A stretch of 64,000 bases of DNA from Subtercola boreus (GCF_003399625.1 NZ_NBXA01000032.1:19436-83435), one strand, 5' to 3'; positions 51,015-59,517 are shown, counted from the stretch's first letter. Translations and numbers: made by a program. The notes: a model not told the origin generated them from the sequence alone.

Positions 51015-52922
51015 TCAGATGTCGATGTCACTGCCCATGGTGACGGTGCGGCTGGCGGGCAGGGCGAAGCGCGCGGCCGGGTTGGCCGCGTTCTGGGCGA
51101 GGGCCACGAAGAGCGACTTCCGCCAGGCCGTCATTCCCGGTGCACGGGTCGGCCGGATGGCTCCGCGGGAGACGAAATAGGATGCCGCGTCGATCTGCTT
51201 GGCCTTCAGGTCGAGCACTCCGAGAGAACACGCCCTGCGGAGGGCTCTCGGGATGTTCGGGGTGTCCGAGAAGCCGAAGCGCACCCGGACGTGGTCGATG
51301 CCGTCATCGGAGTAGTCGAGGTCGTTGTACTCGAATGCCTCCTTCGGGTGGATGTGGGGCACGTTCTCGATCACGACCGTCACGATGATGACCCGCTTGT
51401 GGAGCACCCGGTTGCGTTCCACATTCGCCCGGAGCGCCAGCGGGGTCGAGTCCCTGTTGGGGTGCAGGAAGATCGCGATGCCGGGCACCCGCAGCACCTG
51501 CTTGTCACGCACGGCCTGCACGAACTCCGACAGCGAGCCCTCCTTGACGATCCGGCCCTTGATGACGAGTGCGCGGCCCTTCCGCCACGTCGTCATCACC
51601 AGGATCACGGCGAGTGCGACGAGCAGGGGCACCCAGCCGCCGTGCAGCACCTTCGAGAGGTTCGCGCTCAGGAAAGTGAGCTCGAGCCCCCCGAAAGCCA
51701 CCGCGGCGATGCCGATCTTCAGGGGGCCCCATCCCCACAGGCGCCGGGCGACCAGCAGGAGCAGGAGCGTGTCGACGACCAGCGCGCCCGTGACCGACAC
51801 CCCATAGGCGGTCGCCAGGGCCTCCGAGGAGCGGAAGACCAGCATGACCGTCATCACGCCCACGAACAGCAGCGCGTTCACCGCCGGCAGATAGACCTGC
51901 CCGCCCTCCTTCTCCGAGGTGTGCCGCACGGTCAGCGGCGGCAGAAGCCCCAGCTGCACGGCCTGCCGGGTCAACGAGAACGCCCCCGAGATGACCGCCT
52001 GGCTCGCGATGACCGTGGCGACCGTGGCGAGGATCACGACCGGCAGACGGGCCCAGTCGGGGAACAGGAGGAAGAACGGATTGGCGCGGGCCTCCGGGTC
52101 ATTCAGGATCAGCGCCGCCTGCCCCAGGTAGTTCAGCACCAGCGCGGGGAACACGACGAAGAACCAGGCACGGCGGATCGGCGGCCGACCGAAGTGTCCC
52201 ATGTCGGCGTACAGCGCCTCGGCACCGGTGATGACCAGCACCACGGCACCCATCGCCACGAACGCGATCACCGGGTGCGACACGAAGAACACCACTCCGT
52301 AGGTGGGGGACAGGCCCGCCAGCACGCCGGGATCCTGGATGATCATCGGCACTCCGGCGGCCGCGATGACAACGAACCAGAGCAGCATCACCGGTCCGAA
52401 GAGCTTGCCCACCCGGCCCGTGCCGTACTTCTGGAACGCGAACAGGCCGGTGAGGATGACCGCGGCGATCGGCACGACGAGGTGGTCCACCCCGGGGATC
52501 GCGATGCGGAGCCCCTCCACAGCGGAGAGCACACTGATCGCCGGCGTGATCAGTGAGTCGCCATAGAACAGCGAGACGCCGACGATGCCGATCAGGAGGA
52601 GGAGCCCCGCCTTGCCCGCCCTGGCCGCATAGAGTCGCTGCGCGAGGGCCGCGAGGGCCATGACCCCGCCCTCGCCGTCGTTGTCGGCGCGCATCAGGAT
52701 CGACACGTACTTCACCGAGACGACGATCGTCACCGCCCAGAACATCAGCGAGATCACGCCGTAGACGTCTTCGGGGGTGGCCTGCACCGCTCCGCCGTCG
52801 ATACTGAAGACGGTCTGGAGCGAATACAGCGGACTCGTTCCGATGTCGCCGAACACCACTCCGAGGGCGGCGACCGCGAGGCCGCCTGCACCGGCCTTCA
52901 TCGGCCGCCTGACGTCATTCAT
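51015..52922 (-). CDS. kup: Potassium uptake protein, KUP family
   Basis: This 635-aa protein has the KUP signature GVVFGDIGTSPLYSLQ, 12 membrane spans and a C-terminal cytoplasmic part of about 190 residues. It imports potassium, probably with protons. The ATG at 52922 is chosen since the family begins near GAGGLAVAALGVVFGD; longer frames are not needed. Confidence 0.93.
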   Translation of the reverse strand: MNDVRRPMKAGAGGLAVAALGVVFGDIGTSPLYSLQTVFSIDGGAVQATPEDVYGVISLMFWAVTIVVSVKYVSILMRADNDGEGGVMALAALAQRLYAARAGKAGLLLLIGIVGVSLFYGDSLITPAISVLSAVEGLRIAIPGVDHLVVPIAAVILTGLFAFQKYGTGRVGKLFGPVMLLWFVVIAAAGVPMIIQDPGVLAGLSPTYGVVFFVSHPVIAFVAMGAVVLVITGAEALYADMGHFGRPPIRRAWFFVVFPALVLNYLGQAALILNDPEARANPFFLLFPDWARLPVVILATVATVIASQAVISGAFSLTRQAVQLGLLPPLTVRHTSEKEGGQVYLPAVNALLFVGVMTVMLVFRSSEALATAYGVSVTGALVVDTLLLLLVARRLWGWGPLKIGIAAVAFGGLELTFLSANLSKVLHGGWVPLLVALAVILVMTTWRKGRALVIKGRIVKEGSLSEFVQAVRDKQVLRVPGIAIFLHPNRDSTPLALRANVERNRVLHKRVIIVTVVIENVPHIHPKEAFEYNDLDYSDDGIDHVRVRFGFSDTPNIPRALRRACSLGVLDLKAKQIDAASYFVSRGAIRPTRAPGMTAWRKSLFVALAQNAANPAARFALPASRTVTMGSDIDI

Positions 52923-53008
52923 TGCCCCATCTTCGCACCCCTCGGGGCTGAGGCCGCCCGGCGCGCACCCCTTGACGGCCCCCTTCGCGATACTCATAAC
53001 TCCTGCGC

Positions 53009-53062
53009 TTGTTTTTATGAGTAACCGGATTACTCATAATGTACGGTGGAACTTATTATGAG
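53009..53062 (+). promoter_or_regulatory. fic promoter with a perfect inverted repeat
   Basis: Arms TTATGAGTAA and TTACTCATAA, 10 bp each and perfectly complementary, flank five bases at 53015-53039. The right arm runs into the -10 CATAAT (53035-53040). Half-sites TACTCATAA at 52991 and TTATGAG at 53056 flank it. Only six to 18 bases separate the -10 from the GTG/ATG starts, so the message has no or little leader. The region is AT-rich. Confidence 0.65.
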
Positions 53063-54269
53063 CGCAAGAGACTCGCCTGCACATCGGCCCGGCTCGTGGC
53101 CGGGAATCACTGACGAACCGCAGGTCTGGATTCCCACGTCAGGCTGGGGTGTAGACGCCGAATTCTCGGGCGCACCACGCCGCTATCGCTCGGCGGTGCC
53201 GCCGCTCATTGCAGCTCTGACTCCGGAGCCGGACGCCGAAGCAGCACAGGCCGCCGAGGCAGCTGGCCGCGAACTCAGTCGTTTCGACGCAGAGCTCGGC
53301 CCTGGAGTTGCAGCCTTCGCCCCGGTGCTGCTCCGTTCCGAATCGTCATCGTCGTCTCAGATCGAGAATCTCACCGCGAGTGCACGTGCGATCTTCAGTG
53401 CTGAACTCGGCGCGAAGACCAGCCGCAACGCAGAACTCATCGCCGCGAACACCCGAGCCATGCAGGCCGCGATCGAGTTGTCAGAGTCTGTGTCTCCGAA
53501 GTCGATCCTCCAGATGCATTCCGTGCTCATGGCGGGCCAGAAGCGTCATACCCCTGGCGCGTGGCGGAAGGAGGCCGTGTGGATCGGTACGAAGTCGAAC
53601 AGTCCCGTCGGAGCCGAGTTCGTCGCCCCGTCGTTCGAGCGGGTGCCGGGGCTCATCGACGATCTGGTCGCCTTCTCGACCCGCGGCGACGTACCCGCAG
53701 TCGTGTCGATAGCCGTCGCCCACTCCCACTTCGAGACGATCCATCCGTTCACCGACGGCAATGGGCGCACCGGCCGAGCCTTCGCGCAGTCCCTCCTTCG
53801 GCGCAGGGGAATTACTCGAAATGTGGCGGTGCCCGTTTCGGCCGGGCTCCTCGCCGACGTGGAGGGCTATCACAACGCACTCACCGCCTACCGCGAAGGA
53901 GAGGTGTCGCCCATCGTGCTCGCCTTCGCTGAGGCCTCATTGCGGGCCGTCGAGAATGCCCGCCAGCTCATCGCCGAAATCGACGCGATCAAGTCCGGCT
54001 GGGCTGGACGGCTCAGCGTCAGACGGTCGAGTAATGCGTGGAGGCTTCTGGATGTCGTGGCCCAACGACCCGTGATCGACTCCGCCACGGCGGCAGCCGC
54101 ACTGGGAGTTCAACAGCCGAACATCTATCCAGCGCTCGGTGCACTGACGGATGCCGGCATCCTGAAGTCGAAGGCGGAGCACCAGCTCGGGCCGTTCTGG
54201 CGGAGCGACGAGATCCTGGGAGCGATCGACCGATTCGCGGAACGAGCCGGTCGGCGCGAGCGGCGCTGA
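53058..54269 (+). CDS. Fic family protein (AMP-transferase) with N-terminal inhibitory motif
   Basis: This 403-aa protein has the Fic motif HPFTDGNGRTGR starting at His229, so the catalytic residues are complete. The inhibitory motif S-x-x-x-E-N is at Ser99 to Asn104 (SSQIEN), which makes it a class II, self-inhibited Fic protein. A C-terminal winged-helix-like part (residues about 320-403) may bind DNA. Fic proteins usually transfer AMP to Ser/Thr/Tyr of a target. ATG at 53058 or GTG at 53046 are both possible. No antitoxin gene adjoins it. Confidence 0.88.
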   Translation: MSARDSPAHRPGSWPGITDEPQVWIPTSGWGVDAEFSGAPRRYRSAVPPLIAALTPEPDAEAAQAAEAAGRELSRFDAELGPGVAAFAPVLLRSESSSSSQIENLTASARAIFSAELGAKTSRNAELIAANTRAMQAAIELSESVSPKSILQMHSVLMAGQKRHTPGAWRKEAVWIGTKSNSPVGAEFVAPSFERVPGLIDDLVAFSTRGDVPAVVSIAVAHSHFETIHPFTDGNGRTGRAFAQSLLRRRGITRNVAVPVSAGLLADVEGYHNALTAYREGEVSPIVLAFAEASLRAVENARQLIAEIDAIKSGWAGRLSVRRSSNAWRLLDVVAQRPVIDSATAAAALGVQQPNIYPALGALTDAGILKSKAEHQLGPFWRSDEILGAIDRFAERAGRRERR

Positions 54270-54353
54270 GCCCACGACAGGCGGCTGCTGCCCACGCGTG
54301 CGAAGCTGGGAGCATGCGGACCAGGCGCCCCGCTCCTCCGGCGGCGGTTTCCC

Positions 54354-54921
54354 GTGCTCGGCGACCTCAGTCCGGCGGAGACACTGCCCGAGGTGGTCGT
54401 CGGGCTGGTGATGGTGATCGGCGTCACGTCGACGGGGCGCCTCGATGTCATCAGCACCGATGAGGGCGTCAGCAGCCTGCTCACCGTAGCGTTCTCGACC
54501 GCCGTGGCGTGGGCGGTCATCGATGCGACGCTCTACCTGATGAACGACTCGTCGCTCGACGACATCACCGCACCTGAGCGGGCGTCTGCGATCTACGACA
54601 CCATCGCCGGCGCGGTGGCCCTACGGCAGTACCGGCCGAGACTGGTCGCCTCAGACTTCAGGGGCGCAGGGGCGCAGGGGCGCAGGGGCAATCGTCGTGG
54701 TGGTGATCGTGGCGACCTTCCCCCCAATCATCACCTTCCTGCTCCCGCTCGAACCCGACCTGGCCCCCGACCTCTTGAACGCAGTCGCCATCCTGTCGCC
54801 GTTCCTTGTCGGAGTGCTGTGGGCACCGCACATGCGGATCGCGTCGGGACTGGCGGGCGTGGCGCTCGCACTCATCGGCAGCGCGAGGGTCGGCATCACG
54901 GTGCTGCTCGAGGTGAACTGA
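54354..54921 (+). pseudogene. Frameshifted small membrane protein gene
   Basis: Two frames together make one membrane protein. The first (GTG 54354) gives two or three segments (VVVGLVMVIGVT, LLTVAFSTAVAWAVIDATLYLMND); the second (to 54921) gives IVATFPPIITFLLPLEP and three further hydrophobic stretches. The change of frame lies in an 8-bp tandem repeat at 54661. Adding one GGGGCGCA unit joins them in frame. The product resembles VIT-like integral membrane proteins but looks shortened in the middle. It is either decayed or phase variable. Confidence 0.6.
54661..54690. repeat. 8-bp tandem repeat GGGGCGCA
   Basis: Three full units and a partial GGGGCA lie in the coding region of the frameshifted membrane protein. 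A gain of one unit (or loss of two) restores the reading frame. Confidence 0.85.
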
Positions 54922-55077
54922 GGGTCAGCGGATGACCGGCTCGCGGTCATTGCGACGGTCGCAGGGTCCCCCGCCGAAGTGGCCTCGGCGATCGCGCACC
55001 TCGCGAGCCCCGATCCGGGGTCGACGACCGGAACCTCCCTCGCTGTCGACGGTGGCACGCAGACCCTGCGTGTGCGG
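54922..55077 (+). pseudogene. Remnant of an SDR gene, C-terminal part only
   Basis: The translation contains EVASAIAHLASPDPGSTTGT, then SLAVDGGTQTLRVR, which is the C-terminal end of a classical SDR. It lies in frame directly after the stop of the membrane protein gene and has no start and no cofactor or catalytic part. The SDR end and its position just before an L-rhamnose mutarotase gene recall L-rhamnose dehydrogenases, so this may be a deleted rhamnose pathway gene. Confidence 0.6.
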
Positions 55078-55136
55078 CAGGATGGGGCGGGGGTGCCCCG
55101 CGCCGCCCACGCCCGCCACCCGAAGGAGCCCTCCCC

Positions 55137-55457
55137 ATGCCCCGCGTCGCACTGCACACCCGCATCCTCCCCGGCCACGAAGCCGACTACGAACGAGAGC
55201 ACGCCGTCATCCCCCTTCCGCTCGACGCTGCGCTCCGCCTTGCGGGCGTGCATGAGTGGACCATCTGGCGCGACGGTACGGACCTCTTCCACCTCGTGCT
55301 CGTCGACGACTTCGCCGCGATGCAGGACTCCCTCCGCGACGACCCCGCCGACCAGGCCTGGCAGCCCTACATCGGCGCCTTTCTCGTCGACGGCGGCCAG
55401 AGCACGGGCCCCCTCGGCGAGGTGTGGAGCCTCCCCGCCGCCCCGCCCGCCGCCTGA
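55137..55457 (+). CDS. rhaM: L-rhamnose mutarotase
   Basis: This 106-aa protein matches the RhaU/RhaM family: a small alpha-beta barrel with HTRILPGHEADYEREH, HEWTIWRDGTDLFHLV and WQPYIG. It interconverts rhamnose anomers. AAGGAG lies ahead of the ATG. No other intact rhamnose gene is near. Confidence 0.82.
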   Translation: MPRVALHTRILPGHEADYEREHAVIPLPLDAALRLAGVHEWTIWRDGTDLFHLVLVDDFAAMQDSLRDDPADQAWQPYIGAFLVDGGQSTGPLGEVWSLPAAPPAA

Positions 55458-55506
55458 CACCGCCCGCCGGCCCCGGCCCATCCGCTCGGCCGGGCCGCGC
55501 GCCGAT

Positions 55507-55585
55507 CCGCCCCACCCGGGAGGAACTCAGCAGATCTGTCGCCCAGAGCGACCCGGAACAGCTCAGCTCCTCCCGGGCGGGGCGG
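55507..55585. repeat. Nested palindrome between convergent genes
   Basis: Outer arms of 18 bases (17 matched) at 55507-55524 and 55568-55585 include CCCGGGAGGA and TCCTCCCGGG and extend with mismatches to 25 bases. An inner hairpin GTCGC-CCAGA-GCGAC is at 55538-55552. It lies between rhaM and the CHY zinc-finger gene and could be a two-way terminator or a small repeat element. Confidence 0.6.
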
Positions 55586-55633
55586 GGACGGCTCCCCCAG
55601 GCGAAATGGCCAAACGAAAAGGCCAGGCGGGAG

Positions 55634-55684
55634 GGCCAAACGAGAGGGTCAGGCGAGAGGGGTCAGGCGAGAGGGGCCAGGCGC
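55634..55684. repeat. 14-bp tandem repeats next to the CHY gene stop
   Basis: GTCAGGCGAGAGGG is repeated exactly at 55648 and 55662, with degenerate copies on both sides. It abuts the stop codon (55688-55690) of the minus-strand CHY gene. Confidence 0.75.
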
Positions 55685-55687
55685 AGG

Positions 55688-56011
55688 CTACTCGGGGGCG
55701 AAGTACAGGTGCGCGTGCAGGCGGCAGCCGGGGTTGAACGGGGCGGCGCAGTACGGGCAGGCGTCGACGTCGAGGTAGTCGACGATGGTGAGCTCAGAGG
55801 AGCACACTCCGCAGAGGACAGCGAGCGCATCACGCTCGGCGACCGGCCAGGTGCGCACCTCGTGACCCGCACTCTCCGTGTGGCAGAGGTGGCACGGGTA
55901 GTACTCGCCGCAGCAGGCGAACCGGATCGCGATCACGTCGAGCTCGGAGTGGTAGTGGATGCACCGGGTCTGGTCGTCGACGCTCTGGCCGAGCACGCGC
56001 GGGCCCCTCAC
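55688..56011 (-). CDS. CHY zinc-finger protein
   Basis: This 107-aa protein is Cys/His-rich: TRCIHYHSELDVIAIRFACC, YYPCHLCH, CGVCSS and CPYCAAPFNPGC, the ligand set of a CHY-type zinc finger. It starts with GTG in the stop of bioN (GTGA). Its function in bacteria is not known; here it is the last gene of the biotin-uptake operon. Confidence 0.85.
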   Translation of the reverse strand: MRGPRVLGQSVDDQTRCIHYHSELDVIAIRFACCGEYYPCHLCHTESAGHEVRTWPVAERDALAVLCGVCSSELTIVDYLDVDACPYCAAPFNPGCRLHAHLYFAPE

Positions 56012-56604
56012 GCGACGCCCCGCGCCGTGAGCGCATCACCGAGGTCGTCGGCGTGCTTCAGCGAGACCACGAGGAACGGGATGACGAACGCCCGCACCCC
56101 CAGCCGCGCACCCCGGGCACGCTGGGCCTCGCGCACGCCCACAGCGAGCCGCGCGAGCACAGGCACCGTGGTGATCGCCACCGCGAGCACGAGCGCGACC
56201 CGCTGCGGGTCGAGTCCGAACCGGCGGAAGACGCCGAGACCCCGCTCGAACGCATCGAGCAGGTCCCCGACGCGCGTGGTCAGCACGAGCAGGGCGGCGA
56301 CGACGATCGCCGCGACGACACGGGTCGTGTTCGCGACGGCCGACTCCATCGGCAGGAAGACCACCTGGAAGCCGAACGTCACCACGATGATCCAGCGCAG
56401 GGAGATGACCTGGCGGCCGAGCTCGACCATCCCGATGCTCGACACGAGGTAGCAGACGACAGCCACTGCTGCCCCGACCGCTGCCGAAAGCCAGGTCGAC
56501 GGCAGGATCGACACCGCCAGCACGACGAGGAGCAGCCCGAAGGACTTCGGGCCGGCGGGAGCACGGTGGAGCCATCCGGTGCCCGGCCGGTAGAGCGTCA
56601 GCAC
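56008..56604 (-). CDS. bioN: Biotin ECF transporter membrane subunit
   Basis: This 198-aa EcfT-type protein begins LTLYRPGTGWLHRAPAGPKSF, the usual BioN start, and has four or five spans. The cytoplasmic coupling segments include REAQRARGARL, the Ala-Arg-Gly motif that contacts the ATPase. It starts with GTG. Confidence 0.9.
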   Translation of the reverse strand: MLTLYRPGTGWLHRAPAGPKSFGLLLVVLAVSILPSTWLSAAVGAAVAVVCYLVSSIGMVELGRQVISLRWIIVVTFGFQVVFLPMESAVANTTRVVAAIVVAALLVLTTRVGDLLDAFERGLGVFRRFGLDPQRVALVLAVAITTVPVLARLAVGVREAQRARGARLGVRAFVIPFLVVSLKHADDLGDALTARGVA

Positions 56605-56656
56605 AGCGCCACCGCGCGCGGGCAGGGATCGGTAGAGCGGCCACCGCGATCGATCC

Positions 56657-57346
56657 TCAGCACGAGAGGCTCGCCTCGTACTGGGACACGATGTCGGCCG
56701 GGTTGCCTGAGCCGATCATCCGTCCGCCCTCGAAGAGCACCGCCACGTCGCAGCGGAGTGCAAGCGCGAGATCGTGGGTGACCAGCACGAGTCGCCGGTC
56801 GTTCGGGGCGAGCAGGTGGTCGGCGATCTGGCGGCTGTTGCGGGCATCCAGATACGCTGTCGGCTCGTCGGCGATCATGAGCTGGGGCCGACGGATGACC
56901 GCCCCGGCGAGCGCGAGCAACTGCTTCTGGCCACCCGACAGGTCGTGGGCGGCGCGATCCGCGAGGTCGGTCAGACCGAATTCGGCGAGGGCCTGGCGCA
57001 CGCGCTCGGCGGACTCCGCGCGGGGCAGCTTCTCGCTCCGGAGCGAGAACGCGGCGTCTTCGGCGACGGTCGGCATGATGATCTGGGCGTCGGGGTTGCT
57101 GAAGACGAAGCCGACCAGCCTGCGGAGCGCCGCCGCCTGGCGCTGGGGGTCGACCCCGAGCACCGACACCGTTCCGCGCGACGGCGCGACCAGGCCGCCG
57201 AGAACGCGGGCGAAGGTCGACTTGCCCGATCCGTTCGCGCCGATCACCGCCACCCGCTGGGCGTCGAGGCTGAGCGACACCGAATCGAGCGCGAGCTGGT
57301 CACCCAGCCGCACCGAGACGTCGCGGAAGGTGAGGGATCCCGTCAC
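56657..57346 (-). CDS. bioM: Biotin ECF transporter ATPase
   Basis: This 229-aa ABC ATPase has Walker A GANGSGKST, Q-loop VFSNPDAQI, signature LSGGQKQLL and Walker B LMIADEPT. GTG at 57346 overlaps the bioY stop by GTGA. The open frame that runs further upstream is a shadow of bioY. Confidence 0.92.
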   Translation of the reverse strand: MTGSLTFRDVSVRLGDQLALDSVSLSLDAQRVAVIGANGSGKSTFARVLGGLVAPSRGTVSVLGVDPQRQAAALRRLVGFVFSNPDAQIIMPTVAEDAAFSLRSEKLPRAESAERVRQALAEFGLTDLADRAAHDLSGGQKQLLALAGAVIRRPQLMIADEPTAYLDARNSRQIADHLLAPNDRRLVLVTHDLALALRCDVAVLFEGGRMIGSGNPADIVSQYEASLSC

Positions 57347-57957
57347 GCACGACCCCTCGACCGCATCCGGAACGCCCGCGGGTACGCCCGAACCAGCGTC
57401 ATCGTGACGGCGACCGTGATGGCTGCCTTGACGAGGTCGAAGGGCAGGAAGACGGTGGCCTGCAGCGCGGTCGGGCCGAGCGGGAGGCGGAGCACGAGTG
57501 CCGTGACCGGGATGCCGATCGCGTACACCACGAGGATCCCGCCGACCAGCACGCCGACGATGGTTCGCGGCCAGGTCAGTCTGCGCCCGCCCGCGTGCAC
57601 GATGGCGCCGATCACGAAGGCGCCGACGATCCAGCCGAACAGGTAGCCGGCCGTCGGGCCGACGAACACCGAGAGACCGCCGTGGCCGCCGGCGAGCAGT
57701 GGCAGGCCGAGTGCGACGAGCACCAGCAGCACGACCATCGAGAGCGCCCCGCGCCACGCGCCGAGCACCGCCCCCGCGAGCATCACACCGAGGGTCTGCG
57801 CCGTGATCGGCACCGAGCCGAAGACAGGGAACGCGCCGGGAAGCCCGAGCACGGCGGTGATCGCGGCGAACACGGCGATGCGGGCGATGTCCGTGGCGTC
57901 GAGGTGCCACCGGCCCGCCGGTTTCGCCGGGGTGGACTGCAGAGTCTGATCGGTCAT
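57343..57957 (-). CDS. bioY: Biotin transporter substrate-binding subunit
   Basis: This 204-aa membrane protein is BioY: GSVPITAQTLGVMLAGAVLG and GPTAGYLFGWIVGAF are hallmarks, with six spans. It captures biotin and works with BioM and BioN. AGGAGA lies six bases before the ATG. It is divergent from a TetR gene. Confidence 0.94.
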   Translation of the reverse strand: MTDQTLQSTPAKPAGRWHLDATDIARIAVFAAITAVLGLPGAFPVFGSVPITAQTLGVMLAGAVLGAWRGALSMVVLLVLVALGLPLLAGGHGGLSVFVGPTAGYLFGWIVGAFVIGAIVHAGGRRLTWPRTIVGVLVGGILVVYAIGIPVTALVLRLPLGPTALQATVFLPFDLVKAAITVAVTMTLVRAYPRAFRMRSRGRA

Positions 57958-57969
57958 GGCTCGTCTCCT

Positions 57970-58003
57970 GAACACTGTTCACCTGAACGGTGTTCACTAT
58001 AGT
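57970..58003. promoter_or_regulatory. Palindromic operator and tetR promoter
   Basis: Arms GAACACTGTTCA and TGAACGGTGTTC (11 of 12 paired) flank CC at 57970-57995. A -10 TATAGT at 57998-58003 lies seven bases before the tetR ATG, so that message is probably leaderless. The site begins 13 bp from the bioY start, so one protein could shut both directions. Confidence 0.75.
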
Positions 58004-58010
58004 GGGATTC

Positions 58011-58664
58011 ATGACCTCGATGCGCGGATCCGTTCCGGAACACTCCCCGCGCCCGGCCCGGCACACCCGCGACGACGTGGCCGAGACGGCCCTCCGCATC
58101 CTCGACGATCACGGCCTGCCCGAACTCACCATGCGACGCCTCGCCGCCGCCCTCGACGTGCAACCGAGTGCCCTGTACTGGCATTTCCCGAACAAACAGA
58201 CGCTGCTCGCCGAACTCTCGGACCGAATCGCGTCGCGCGGGCGGGCGCTGCCTGCCGCCGCCACTGGCCCCGGCGCCGCTGCCGGCGACTGGATGATCGT
58301 CACCGCCGCCGAAGCGCAGAGCCTCCGCGACGCGCTGCTCGCCTACCGCGACGGGGCCGAGCTCGTCTCCAGCAGCTTCGCCCTCGGGCTCGGCGCCTCG
58401 GTTCCGCTCACCCGGCTGAGGGCGGCGATCGGTCGTGGAGAGTTCGACGACGAGACCGCGAGCCGGGCATCCGCAGCCCTGCTGCACTTCATCCTCGGCC
58501 ACGTCTCGCACGAGCAGCAGCGCCTGCAGTACGACAGCCTGGGCGTGGCGGCGGGCCCGCAGACCGACGAGGGCACGTCGGCGTACGAGTTCGGCGTGCT
58601 GCTCTTCATCCAGGGCCTGGCCCAGCATGCAGCATCCGGGCCTGCTCCCGCAGTGGCACAATAA
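58011..58664 (+). CDS. TetR family regulator, probable biotin-uptake regulator (BioQ-like)
   Basis: This 217-aa protein has a TetR HTH (LTMRRLAAALDVQPSALYWHFPNK) and a TetR_C-like ligand domain. It is divergent from bioYMN with a palindrome between. In actinobacteria, TetR-type BioQ regulates biotin genes from similar palindromic sites, so the same job is likely, though identity is inferred from position. Confidence 0.82.
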   Translation: MTSMRGSVPEHSPRPARHTRDDVAETALRILDDHGLPELTMRRLAAALDVQPSALYWHFPNKQTLLAELSDRIASRGRALPAAATGPGAAAGDWMIVTAAEAQSLRDALLAYRDGAELVSSSFALGLGASVPLTRLRAAIGRGEFDDETASRASAALLHFILGHVSHEQQRLQYDSLGVAAGPQTDEGTSAYEFGVLLFIQGLAQHAASGPAPAVAQ

Positions 58665-58684
58665 GTGAGGAAAAAACAAAGAGC

Positions 58685-58704
58685 CCGACGGTGAAAACCG
58701 CCGG
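58685..58704 (+). promoter_or_regulatory. Hairpin over the start codon of the HEPN-like gene
   Basis: Arms CCGACGGT and ACCGCCGG (7 of 8 paired) close a GAAA tetraloop. The proposed GTG (58691) is inside it. It could be a terminator for tetR or a control on translation. Confidence 0.4.
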
Positions 58705-59488
58705 ACCCCAGGTAGTCGACAACAGGAAACAAATCCTGTCTTCGCCTCAATTCTACGTGCGGGAGCCCACGATCACAACATTCAGCGAACCGCAGGGCTC
58801 TTCGGACTCTGATCTCTACCGTCACCTCAGCGCCGCCCGAATGCGACCGTACCTCGTGGCGACCCATCAACATCGCAAGAACGCGCTCGCGCTCTACCGA
58901 TGGAATATGGGTATTGCGGGCGCCTTCTACCAAGGGCTCCACGTTTTCGAGATAGCACTTCGCAACTCCATGGATGCTCAGCTGCGCGCTTGGAACGCTA
59001 CGCAGTCCGATGAAAGTGGCCACCTCTTTGACGACGAGTGGTGCAAGCGACCTTCTGACCTTCTCGGCCGCGTCGTCGGAGGTGATCTGATAGTCGCCAG
59101 GAACCGGGCGACAGCTGCGCTCACTGCGGCCGGCAAGAACCGTGAAATCAGCCACGACGACATCGTCGCCCAGACATCACTCGGAACGTGGCGGTTTCTT
59201 CTGCCGAGCCGCACCGATCCAGGTAAGGCAGTGCTCTGGCAGAACTGCACCAGGCACGCCTTTCCCCAGCTGATCCGACCAGTGGGCCAGCTGGTCGATG
59301 CTGTGGAGAGCGTCTACAGGCTGAGGAATCGCATAGCGCACCTCGAACCGGTCTTCGGCCTCAACCTCCAGGCGAAGTGGAAGAACATGCACACAGTTCT
59401 CGAGGATATCGACGCGCCGACGGCGGAATGGTTCGTCAGCACGCCACCGATCGCGAACATCCTCTCAAGGAGGCCTCTCACCGCCTGA
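58691..59488 (+). CDS. Abi-like protein with HEPN motif
   Basis: This 265-aa protein begins near residue 40 with LSAARMRPYLVATHQHRKNALALYRWN and GAFYQGLHVFEIALRN, typical of Abi_2-like abortive-infection proteins. A motif R-N-R-I-A-H at 212-217 (Rx4H) is the HEPN RNase active-site pattern. It would cut RNA when triggered, possibly as phage defence. Lower GC in part of the gene suggests transfer. The GTG start is tentative. Confidence 0.72.
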   Translation: MKTAGPQVVDNRKQILSSPQFYVREPTITTFSEPQGSSDSDLYRHLSAARMRPYLVATHQHRKNALALYRWNMGIAGAFYQGLHVFEIALRNSMDAQLRAWNATQSDESGHLFDDEWCKRPSDLLGRVVGGDLIVARNRATAALTAAGKNREISHDDIVAQTSLGTWRFLLPSRTDPGKAVLWQNCTRHAFPQLIRPVGQLVDAVESVYRLRNRIAHLEPVFGLNLQAKWKNMHTVLEDIDAPTAEWFVSTPPIANILSRRPLTA

Positions 59489-59517
59489 CCCTTCGAAGAC
59501 GAGGGCAAGAGCCGGCG

